64,000 nucleotides of DNA from Durusdinium trenchii (lineage: Eukaryota; Sar; Dinophyceae; Suessiales; Symbiodiniaceae). Both the position numbers and the translations under genes were made by a program. The notes under the pieces were generated by a model, which searched no databases, had not been told where the DNA came from, and was given only the letters and a program-made list of their open reading frames with translations. This document shows, in pieces, positions 34,401 to 46,400 of this stretch (the first letter of the stretch is position 1; each line of letters begins with the position of its first letter). The stretch covers positions 528,750 to 592,749 of the forward strand of contig CAXAMN010029027.1 of NCBI GenBank assembly GCA_963970005.1. The letters run 5' to 3'.

Positions 34401-37400
34401 ACCCCTATGGCCCAACCCATAAAGACCTAAGCAGCGACGACTCCAAGCGAAGATCGTCGACCCCACGGCCCACTGCAAGCAGTGACCGGCGCGGAGATCT
34501 GGAGCATGTCGGATGCAGGCTCGGGAGTGGCCCAGGATTCAGGCTGAAAAAGCACTGCTTAGCCAGAAGGATGAGAAGGAGCAACAGTTTCTATTTAGGC
34601 GCATGACGATGGTTTGGGTGCAGGATGGCGCAGGTGAATGTTCTCCATTTTTTGGGGGGTGAAGGCTCATATAAAATCATATAAATTCATATTGACCCCC
34701 GAGTTTCGCGACCCCAAGACTTCCACCACGTCTCGGCCACAGCTCGCGCAACGCGCCCCCCCTGCGGGAACGGAACGGTGGCTGCTCGGAACCGAGGCGC
34801 GACCATGAACCAGGCCAAGGAGATGGTGACTCCCATGACCTCGTCGGGAGACGCGAGGACAGGGTTGGAGAGTGGCTTTTTTCTCCGGGTCGGTTGGGTG
34901 CTTGGGTCGGAACTCCAACAGGGAGAGGTGGAGAAGCAGGGAGATGTGTGGACAAACGATGTAAATGGAACAAAAACATCTGATGGCAGCTGCCACGGCA
35001 TGCCAGGTCACATTGAGGACCACCATCCAGGATAACCTTGGCTTCTGCTCACGTTCTGCATTCGGATGCATTTGGGCTGTCTGTCCTTCCCACTGCCGAA
35101 ACCAGTGGCACCCCCGATTTCCCCACGCAAGAAATCGCACACGAACTCGTCTCTAACTGGAAGACCGATGCAGCTGGAAGAGTCGGGACGCAGATTGCTC
35201 TGAATCACACAAGTTCCATCGCTTCGATGGGTGGCTGTTTGCCAAACACCCCAGATCCGAGCAACAGCAGGTCCCCATGTGTAAAGAAGAGCGCCCCTAG
35301 AAAGCCACACGCCGCACTGACTACCATGGTGAGCACCGTGCTGTTCACCTCAGCATGGTCAAGTCATAACGCATCTGCTGCACTGCTACACATGCCAGGA
35401 TCGCAATCAAGACCGGGGGAAGGGGAGGAGGCGCGAAAAAGTCGTTCCCGGTAAGAGGCACGCCTTCGTGGCTGCAGCTAGTGGTCAGTGCACCTTCATC
35501 TTTGGATGGTGATGGTCTATAGTGCTGCCCCAGTGACAATCGCGCGCTCAGCTTCTGCACGGAGCCACAAGGAAGAAGTATGCCAAGTGGTGCCAAGCTC
35601 CTGAATAGAAGAAAATGGAAGAAGGGAACGGGGTGGACATGATTGGACATGCATGCAACCTCATGGAACCACATGTTCTACATCCCCGGGTTCATTGCCA
35701 TCGATGTTGCCCACTGGCGGTTTTTGGCGGTCCATGTTGGCTGCAAATGGGGTACAGTTTCCAGTCCGCAACACATGCAACACAGAAATGCCCGCGTGGC
35801 TAAGCTTCACCTCACCCGAAAGAAGAACCTGGCTTCAAGTTGTTCATGCGTCAAAGCAAGAGCAAAAAGCACATGTTCCCACATACTCTGTGGTTTTGCT
35901 CGACTCGGCTTGAGGTGATTTCTGCCATCAAACCATATCTGTGAGCAAAATCTGGACACGGAGCATCACAGAAGAAAGGTTCTTGACAGTGAAAACTGCT
36001 TTAAACATACCCCTTGCTGGTGCACCTTGACGAAGACAATTGTTGACAGTTTATGCATAAAAATTCTATAGCAAGGGGTACTCTTTTGCTCAAGAAAACC
36101 CTCAAGAAAACCAACAAGTCTTCCATCCTCAATGATTGCAGCATCTGTGCATAGCTGCTCTCATCAAGGCTGTCTCAACCCATGGACGCTCAATCACTGC
36201 CATCCCCAAAAATCATCTGCAAACAAGCATCCACTGGCGCGTTTTGATTAATCTCCTCCACCTCCTGGCGCGTTTGACTGGGCCAACATTGGAGCCGGGG
36301 AGCCGACCACTGGTCGAAAGAATTGGTCTGCAAGACTGGCAAGGAAGGAAGCGGAACCCCTGAGAAAGCTGGACCAAACACACCTTAATAAGGAAGGAGA
36401 AGAAGAGGAAACGATAAGCTTCCAGAAGCTCTAATGGTCACTGCAAGGAACGTCACTTCCCCGGGATGCCGATTCCGACCGACCGGCAAGTGTAACAGCT
36501 GGGATTGGGCCTTATCCCACTCTTCCATTAATGCCAGGATCGTTGAGCTCAGAGTCGTCCTTGGAAGGTGCACTAAGTGAACAAAGATGACCTGGGAGGT
36601 GGTACGTGGTTCATTTTCCGATTGCTGATCGTAGCTCCCACAAAGCCACGGCAAGACCTGACACCCAAATACCCATGGCCATCTTCAAGCGCTAGGCCCA
36701 GGGAAGTTAAGGGCTCAACCGCTCCCGAAGTAGCGGCGCAACAAACGCAACCAAATTGAAGTCAGCCTTGCAAAACACGGGCAACGAATGGCTTTTATGT
36801 TGTTTTTAAATGATGAAATCACCCTGCGGTTTTGTGGCTTTTTGACGCCCACCAGATCCCTCCGCGCACATCTGTGCCTGACTAACGTCTCGTCAGGCAA
36901 GGCTCATGTAGTTCAGGGGCACGATGAACTGGATATATGTGGCCTTGAGCTGGAAGTCGTCTGTGAGCCACATGTAATCCTTTGCAAGGATTCCATTCCT
37001 TGGAAGTCTTGATAACAACGGGTGCTGAGGTCTTGTTGAGGAGCCCGGCGAGGTGCGCCAGGAGCTTCTCAAGAAACCCCCCTACCAGTGGCTGAATTCC
37101 TGGTGGAAGCGAAAGATTCCTGCATCCGAAGGCATCCACATGTGTTTTGCAGAGAATTCCAGGGCCAAGCTTCCCCAGCACACGTCCATCCAGGAAGCGC
37201 TGGAAGAGCACTTGGAACGACGTGGAGGGCACCTCGGAGAAGCAATGAGAAACGCGGCCAGCCGCGCAGCGATGGAATCGCATGCATGGCGTCCCTGGTT
37301 TTTGGAGCTGGATACAAAACGCCCGAAAGCTTTATGCGTCATCTGGCGAGTGAAGGGTAGATACCATCATTGCGTCCAAAGACACCAGACCCTTGTGGCA

Positions 37401-40400
37401 AAGCAGGGCGACATTGTTTTTACTCCACCTCCAATCATCATGGTGGACAATGGCCCTTGAAAAACCGACTTTTTCCTCTACCAAGAGGGGGTTGTCCACA
37501 TGGAATGGATTGTTGGAGGCTAAGTGCCGGTCTCTCCTGACGTCCTGTCCGAGTCTGGCGGATGCCTCTTCGGCCATGTCTGGGCCCCCTGTGGGCCCCC
37601 TATGGATGGCCATCTCCCGGAGTGTTGTTGCTGAGTCTCACTCATGAAGAGGCGTTACAAAAAGGTTGCTCAGCATGGTTCAGCGCTTGGAACCTTTTTG
37701 GGGGCTGGCTGTGCCCGGCAGAAGGACTGGAGGGTGACTTTCAATACCTTCCAGCTTCTGGGCACTGGTGACAACAAGCATAACCAGTTCAATTCTTGCA
37801 ACCCCCGGCTCCCCTGATGTTGTTAGAGCGCGGGAAATGGATAGCCCCGATCTGTGGCATAGGTCCTGAAGTCCCTCAGCCAGCAGTGGGAGACCTCGCG
37901 CAGGGGCTGCGATCTCAATTGTCAAATGTCTCAAGGTGTAGCTATGAAAGATCACATGGAGTTGGACATCCATGGATGTTAACGCCATCTTCCAACTCCG
38001 GAATGGGAGATCACATGAACACGACCTATCGCGATCCGATTTTCACGGGGAGAAACAACCACCGGAGAGAATTGGAGTGCGGCTAGGAATCACATGAGGC
38101 GCGATTAGGGGTGCTCCTGACACATCCACTCGCTGGATGGGACTAAACACCACCCTGTCTTGTGACTCCTGAATTGAGATCTTGAGGTATAGTTTTCGCA
38201 TGCTTTTGCGATTGAAGGCAACTAAAGCTCGCAAGGTCACGCTGCCTTGTTCTTTAAAGCTGGTTCAACATGTTCCAAGTAGCATGGCGCCAGGCTTGGA
38301 ACAAACTTCACTATCCCTCCACCCGTGGCTTTAAAATTAAGGACATCTAATGTGACATCTACATCTATTTGCTCTTTCTTCGCGCCTCCGGGAAAGTACT
38401 CAAATGAGCCAAGGTGTTTTGGACTTGGCACGGAGCCACCTCCATCCTGCAGGGGGGGGTCCCCCCTCCTCCTGGCCTGTATGAGTAGTGCAGGATTTTT
38501 TTCTCCTTGGCAGGTGGGGTGGCAATCATGCACGCCCCAACGTGTGAGAGTGCCGACCGGGACTGGGGACTGCTGAACCGTGAGAAATGCTAAGCGACCC
38601 TTGAAACCCAAAAGGCAAGAAACAAAATCACAAAACAATGTGAGCTCCTAAGTCCTAGAACTCCTAAGTCCTAAAACTTAAGTCATGGAACTCCTAAGTC
38701 CTAGACTTAGCCAAGGCCCTGTTTCACCAAAAAATCTTCCAAAACGCTCTATGCACAACCCAGTCAGTCCCACTCAGGTGCGTCGCAAGGCAAACCGATG
38801 AGTTCTGAGTCAATGGCTCAAGAGGTTTTTGAGCTAAACTTGGTTGAGTCAGCACAAGCAAACCACCGATGTTATCCATCACAAAGCCCTGCAGTGCACT
38901 CAAAATGTCTGAAGCTTCCCCAACTGGCTCACCTCAAGCTAAGCCTCCCAAGCTGCAGGCTGAGAGCAAGACCCTCTGCGTGGCTGGAGCTTGTACCCTG
39001 AACGCCTCCTCGACACCAATCCAGGGGTCTTGACATGCTGCAGACCATGCGATGGCTCCAATTCGCCCAAAAATAGATTTTGAAAGATCAAACGCATGCT
39101 TTTAATGCAAAGCATCTGTTCAACACGACTCCCGAATCATGGCGGCGCCTCAAAGCTCCAGGCTTGCTCGGGCTTACCCAGCAGTGGCATCTGCTCGTTG
39201 GTGCGGAGGCCCCAGACCAAGGCTATGTCTGCACCCCCTCGCAGGCTGGTATTCAAGTACACTTACTTGGGCGGGAGGGAGGGAGCGGACTCAGCAGGTC
39301 CTTCCATGTACCACAAACCGTCATAAACTCCCCTCAAGCCAAAAACAATCTGAGGCCTAGAAGAGCCGACGAACCATCTATGTTCAAAGAAGCAGGCCCG
39401 TCCGATTGTTTGGCCCGGTGCCGGTACTTCATTGTATAAATTACCTCCAAAAAAAAGATCTGCTAGCCGCTGGCCAATGAATCTTCCGCTTCATTCCTCC
39501 TCCCTTGAGCTCCATCACTGCCCTCCGTGCCGCGGAAGGAACCTGCCAACCTCCTGGCGCCAGCACTCCGCAGCGGCGTCTCCGGCATTGCTGGCGCGTC
39601 CGGCTCATCCGGCGCGTCAGCAGGTTGCAAGCGCCGGGCCTCATGGCGGTGCCAAGCCAAGCATGTCAGCAGGCGCCCCAGTTGCATCACGTACGGATGT
39701 GCAACAATGAAAAAACACATGGAGCAGCAGTCTCTACTGGAAAAATAGGGCTCTAAATGGAGATCCTGCTGGGACCTGGGATCTCTACGTCCATGCTAAC
39801 CCTATCTAAGTGAGAAATTCCGTGTGGTAGGCAGGCTGTGGTCCCACACGCTCCCTACTTCAGACCCCCCCACCCCTGTTCCAAGCGGTCTGCCCAGACA
39901 CTGGCAGTGGCACAAAGACCTTGTCCCATGACACGTTGGGCATCACCTGCGGCACCACCGACCCAGTGAAAATCTGGACCATCTCCAGGTCCATAAAAAG
40001 GTCCCTAGGTAGGTAGGTTCTTGGATAGCCTCTCTAACCTCTTTATCCACTCTGTGCCTCTGCTTAACTGTTCTTGGTGGCTGTTTCGCTGATTCGTCTC
40101 GGGATGGCTCTGTCTTATCAATGCCCGTTTCGGCGCCAACGTGACTCTCTCCCGCTCTCGTCAGCGTTGTCAACTGCAGTCGGCTGAGTCGCTGGGTCCA
40201 CCAAACGTCGGCCGGCGTAGGTGCACACGGGCGCGCCGCAGTAGCAAAGCCGGTCGGTGTGACAAAGCTCTAGGGAGCCATTCCTTAGGTCGAAGGGAAG
40301 GCGAGCTTCCTCCCATCTGCAAACTACAAAAAGTCAGATGTAAACTTCCAAGCTGCTGATGTGTCAGGTGGAATCACGATCCCCCCCGTGCAAATCCCGG

Positions 40401-43400
40401 AACCCTTCCTCAACAACAATCTTGTTGGGTAGCGCCTTCAAATCTGCAAACCCAAATTGACATCGGCCTGCTTTATGGCGGTTGACCTCCTTCTTCGATC
40501 CATTGCACACTCTTCTTGGGAAGGTTCTTCCCTTTCAACTGGCACGGCGCATCTTCCGGCCTCCAAAGCCCACCCTCGCCCGGGTCACGTCGCCGGGTGC
40601 TTCCCAATTCGGGTGGCCGCTTGATCGGGATGATGAAGTTGGGCAGCACGTCGTAGCGGGTGCTCCAAACCTCGCCTCAGGTGACGAAACGCAACGCTCC
40701 TCGGAGCGCAAGCCACTGAAGCCACTGGAGCCCAAAGAGAGACTCCTGTCTGGGTTGGAGCAGGTAAATGCTCTGTGAAGCCTCTCATGGTTGTTTGTTC
40801 TCGGTCTGTCAAGAACATGAGAAGTGTTTTTCCAAAGATCCTGACACTCAAGGCCTTTGTCACTTTTTTCATCTTGACTTCTGGTCATGTCTGGCTTCAA
40901 CAAAAGCGCTTGGCTGGACGATTCCAAGCTTGGCTCGAAAGAGCCAAGGGGCTCGTGGAGTTGGGCCACAAAACTTGTCAATGGCAGGGCCATGGCGATG
41001 CCGATTTCAGGTGATTCCAGAGATGATTCGTGTTGGTAAGTGGGGAAGGACTTGGAGCAGGATCGGTCCAATATGGTGACAGTGGCCCATCCTGCCGTCC
41101 GACTGGCGCAACTCAGAGGCTGGCACAGCTCAGCGCTGCACTTGCAGTGAGACAAAGGGGGGAGATGAGCTTCCGCCCTCGTGCGCTAAAACGTGCCACG
41201 CAAAAGCGCGGCACGTGGGGCTATATAACTGTGCTCTCGGCCGGTTGGTCCTCCATGTGCTGTGTTCTGTAGTTGGATCAGTTCTCCCAACAACCCTTGC
41301 AACTCAAAAAACTTCAAGAGTTAAGAGCAAGTCAGTGCCCAAATACTCAACAACATTCAACAACTATCTGACTGACTCGGGTAGTAGCAGTGCTCAATTG
41401 GGCCTAGGTGGTGGCCTAGAAATGATGGTTGCCTGGTTGCCTTGCGAAAGTATCGGCGGTCACCAATCCAGCCGAGCCTAGGGGGGCCTCGGAAAGGCCC
41501 AGACTTCCAGGGTGGCAGGCTGCTTCTGCCTTTTGCCGCGAGTTTTTACCTCGTGGCCGCATTCAGCTGCCAAATTCCAGATCAGCAGGAGACACTAAGT
41601 AGATCAACAAAGCAAGAACGTGCAAACATCATCTGCGATATGCACCTAAGAGCCAATTTTGCTGTTTGCAGGTCATCCACCGATTAAAATCATGTGATTT
41701 CACCAAATTGGACAGACTTTTGTAAAGAATCCTTTAGGCTAAATGCCCTCAACTCCTACTGATGCGCTGTGTGGAAGCGTGGCTCATGATAGCCAGCTCC
41801 TCCTCTTGGGCCGCCCTTCGCCTTCCTGGCCGGGAGGAGCAAGGGACCCACATGACCAACCACCGGCCGAACCGTGGAATCCCGGAACCGTGGAACCGGC
41901 ACTGCGCCGGTGGGCTGCCATAACCTATGGCCACCAGCTGCCCCACTTCAGTGCAGGACCAACCCTGCTCCAGCCTGCTTTTTCCAACCTCCCTTTATTC
42001 GCCCACATGGCCCCCGCCTGTAACGTCTGGTCTTGACAATGTAAGGTGTAACCTTCTCCATCTCCGCCTCGATCTTCTCCCTCTTCTCGGCGCTCTTCGC
42101 ACTCACGGGGAACTTCGGCCGATACGCCGTGCGCGGCCGCTCCGGCGGGGGCGGCGTCGGCGCTGGCGGCGGCGCGCGCCGCGGGCCGGGCGAAGGCGTG
42201 CGCGGGGGCGCTAGGCCGGAGGGTGCCGCGGCGGAGCCGGCGGGGCACTCGGCCAAGAAGCGGTGGATCATGGACCTGGTTTCGAGATGTTTTAGAAAAG
42301 GATCAAGCTACTAGGCCGGTCGCCTGGTTGAAGAAAGGATCGCAGTGCATCACGAGAGCTCAGTGTTGCGATGTTGCGACTGGGTTGGACTCGAATGACC
42401 AAACTGGATACAAATTTGTGCAGTAACAAGGACGCTATTAGGTGAAGGCCATCGCAAGTAGGTTGGAGGCCATCTCTACTAGGAACAAGAAACTACTAGG
42501 TTGGAGGCCATCGCTATTAGGTGGAGGCCATCGCAAGTAGGCTGGAGGTCATCGCTACTAGAAACAAGAAACTACTAGGTTGGAGGCCATAGCTATTAGG
42601 TGGAGGCCATCGCAAGTAGGTTGGAGACCATATCTACTAGGAACAAGAAACTACTAGGTTGGAGGCCATAGCTATTAGGTGGAGGCATCTCTACTAGGAA
42701 CAAGAAACTACTAGGTTGGAGGCCATCGCTATTAGGTNNNNNNNNNNTGGAGGCCATTGCTATTAGGTGGAGGCCATCGCAAGTAGGTTGGAGGCCATCG
42801 CTACTAGGAACAAGAAGCTACTAGGTTGGAGGCCATCGCTAGGTCCCGCACTTGGCTCTCTCGTCTGGATCCTCAGCCAAAAACCTTTGCATCAATGACT
42901 TGGCTTTCTGATAGCTTTCCTGGGCACCGCGCAGAAGGTTCGTTTTTGGTCCCCAAGTAGCCTAGCAGCTAAAGGGTTGAAAAGGGTTGATATGGAGTCC
43001 TAGGGTGATACACGAATAGCTCTGAAAAGATCTGAGAGGGTTTTAGAATGTTTCACAAACTCACTGACAAAACATGTCAAAACCCTTTTGGGGTGATATT
43101 TGTTCTATCTCCAATCGAAATGGTTCGAACTCCTTGGCGTCTCTTTCTTATATATATATATCGATTATCTTATATATATATATTTTTTAAAAAAACACAC
43201 ATTATATAACTACTCAGATTCTCAGTTCTTGGAGTAAGCAGGATCTTTTAAATGGCATGTGAACAACAGCTATCGGCCTCAACGTTTGGACTCCGTTTCG
43301 TGACACAAAAGGGGAGTCCAAAACGCCTCGGTATACACTCTCCGGACCATTGGTCCGCCCAGCATCATCCTCTTCATCCGCACATGGCTGATAATATCCG

Positions 43401-46400
43401 CTGGATTGGCTGGCTTCCTGCACTTCTTCCACTGCCACCTGCGGCCGCTGCATTATGTCCCAAGATTCAATCATCGCTTCGTTGAAGAAGGCCTGCAAGC
43501 CTTCAGCGGTCTTCTGACAGCTGGTCCGCCTAAGACTGCCATGGAACTGAATGTGACCATGATTCCCGCATATTCCCGCCCTACGCCATCTTAGGTGTGT
43601 ACACATGTGTGCCACCCCTTGGTGTCAGCAGTTCAGCAGTTCATTAAGGCGTGTTGCTGCACTTCTCTAAGGCATCCTGGACTTGAAGGGATGGTGAAGG
43701 TGCTCTGGTAAAAAATAACCACGTCAGACAACAGAGTCAAACAATTCCTGGTCGACAATAGCCCCCAAAAAAGGCCAGCGGGCTCAGCTGTCGAAGAGGC
43801 TTCGATATTCCCCACAGGCTTCGCTATTCCACTTGCCCTCAAAGGCTGCCTTCAGTGCTAGAGCCTACGAGGGCATGCACAGGATGGAGCTAGATAAATG
43901 ACCACCAAACTCACCTTCATCCCAAGCTGCACACGAACTTCGTCTGGAGTAACGCGCTGGAAATCATGGATGCCCTGCTGCTGCCCCAAGTGTAAGTTCA
44001 GGGACTGATCCATGCTTGGTGGAATGGGTCGGATCGTCACCTCGGCAGGCCCACGAGGCAGTGCTGGCACGAACATCGAACATCCGAAGAGGCTGGGTGG
44101 GGGGGCCTTCGAAATTCACCCGTTCGCTTCGCGTCCGATCGCTCCGTTCGGCTCGCGATGCCCGAAATGCTCCGCTTCGTAGCTTCCTAGTAGGAAGGCC
44201 AGGAGGCCCCTAGTAAGCTAGTAGCTATCATAGGACGTCCTCGGGCGGCCGTGCCGCCTCAGGCCTCCGCTCCGCAAGACTGGGGTCACTAGGCCAAGGC
44301 ACCAAGAAGCAACGCCTCTCTGTGGTCACTAGGGCGTCCAAGGAGAGCGTGGTCTTCGGTGCTCTCGATGTGTCGCCCGGCAACCACACGGGCTCCTGAT
44401 CCATCAAGGGCTTGACGAGCTCCTCAGGTGTCCACAAACTCAGAGATTTATGAGAACTATGGCAACTGGGTCTCCCTGTTGAATGTCACCCCCCCTGGGT
44501 GAATTTCACGACCGTTTCGGTTTCCAACCCATTCTCCGGGATTGGGTCTCCACCCGCTGGCTGCCCGGGCTGAACCTGCACTTGACCGTTTTCGCCCAAG
44601 CTTCACACAGGTGCGGCGCACAGTCGGGATCGTGGACCAACTCCAGCAGCCGCTGGAGGATTCGATCCTGCGGCACCAAGGCCGTGCTCGCCCTCCAACC
44701 ATCACCGTGCCCTCCATGCCCACCGTGCCCACGGGCATGGCGTGACGGGCGCGGCATCAAGACGAGGTCCGCGGGCGCGAAGCAGCTGCGCCGGCGGAAC
44801 CAGCGGCCAGGGGGGGGGGGGTCCGGAGACGGAAAACGCTTGAAGCGAACAGCTGCGGCCATCCGTGCTATCAACAGGTGCGGCCAGGGTGAGGCCAGTT
44901 TTGAAAGCAAGGCTGTGTTGGAAATGCCACAATCCATGTCCGTCAGAGTCATATCATATCCTGTCATGGTCAATGATGTCACTGAAAGAGCATGGTGCAA
45001 GAATAAACTAAGCAAGAACCATGGCTTCGCATGGGATTTCTACTTGCCAGATGCTTCGTTTGCCAAGGCGTTAGTCGCCCAACACCCCCTTCTTTCGTCG
45101 CCCAAGTCTGATGGCCAGGTCGCCCGTCTCCCAAAACTCCTGCGTTAAGGCCTGGGACAAGGAAGGCGTGTGGAGGCTTGGAAGGCAGTTGAACAGCCCT
45201 AGGCTCTTGCAGTAGGCCGCCAACGTCCCAAGTTGGGGTGGTTTGGAGTTGATGCCCATCTGAGAGCATCTACTGTTGCTACCCTCTACTCTGAAGGTGT
45301 GGCATCAAGAACGTACATCTTGGAGCCTTCAACCACTCCTTCAACCTTGCAAAAGTCCATCTCTCTGCTCACGCACACATGTCAGCCCAGCAGGGTGGTT
45401 TGACGGTCCGTCATGTTCCGTGTTGTTGATGGAACTTGAAGTTGGAATCCACCTACATGATAATATGATTTAGATCACATGAATCTAATGAGCATCACCC
45501 ATCCGACCTATCCATCCAAGGTTTGTCAAACACCCCTCCCAGCCCCTCGCCTTGCTGTCCGCATTGGGAAGCCATTGAAAGAATGCCTGGTCGATGGCAG
45601 ATTCCTGAGTGACGGGGCTTGGCCGTCCGAGCCAAAGGGCTCCCAGGCTTCAAAAAAACTGCCCTCCAAAGGCCCATGAGCCCCACTGACCTGGACTCCC
45701 TCTTCCCATCCAGGCGCAATCTCCCGCCAGAAGAAGGGATTCGTTTGCTGAGCTGCCTGGGTGTGAAACTGCAATTGGCGCAACTGGTGGCATGAGAGAT
45801 GTGGCACGGCATGAAGTGGCTGCCTCCACTCCTGAAACTCTGTGCACCTTGATATATAAGTAACTAACACATCAATGCACAGCAATCATCCCACATCTAT
45901 CTGAATCTGGCAGTTCATGTACTACTGTATGAGTCATGAAGCAATCAAGCAAATAAGGCCTCTCAACCCGCTGTATCAATTTGGTCGCTGTATAGAATTA
46001 AAATACATTGGGATAACATCCTATACCCATGTCCTTCCTGCCCACCACCTGCACCCTGTCCACCTTTCCACCCTTCCGCGCCTGCTTGGCCAGGAGTCGA
46101 AAGCTGCCGGTGCGGCGCCAAGCCTCCAGGGCTTTCTTGGGCACCTCGCCCACCACCCGCACGCGCACAAGGATGACGCCTGCGTGTGCGGCTCGAAGCT
46201 CCGCGAGCGGTGGGGATGGGTGGAGGGGGGCTGGGAAAGGGAGGAGCAATCTGAACATGATGCTGTTCACTCCCCATCAGCCGGGCCTTCATCGGGAGTG
46301 GTCTTGCAGTTGGTGCTGGGCACTTCCGATGGGAAACATTGGCATTCCGCCTCACCGCTGCTGTTGCCCACACCTGCACCGGGTTTTCTTGCGAGGAGGC

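Larger units (their letters stand above)
35349..39550 (-). other. 4.2-kb intron of the Dispatched-like gene
   Basis: Phase 2 at 39551 matches the single leading base at 35340, so no exon is required between them. The intron holds the inverted pair near 36.0 kb, an unexplained ORF pair at about 37.05-37.46 kb, another ORF at about 38.24-38.43 kb and short direct repeats at 38646-38708 (CTCCTAAGTCCTAGA units). Confidence 0.5.

Noticed and set aside
38813-38830. TCAATGGCTCAAGAG, matching only the last nine bases of the spliced leader
   Set aside because: Too short to separate from chance, and no ORF follows.
40482-40778. Plus-strand ORF over 40.5-40.8 kb with an apparent donor GCAG^GTAAATG
   Set aside because: The minus strand here encodes VWSTRYDVLPNFIIPIK, which fits phase on both sides of the Dispatched-like model. 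The plus frame is its shadow.
42430-42842. Repeat array considered as a CRISPR-like array
   Set aside because: Units are contiguous and degenerate without unique spacers, in a eukaryotic intron. It is a minisatellite.
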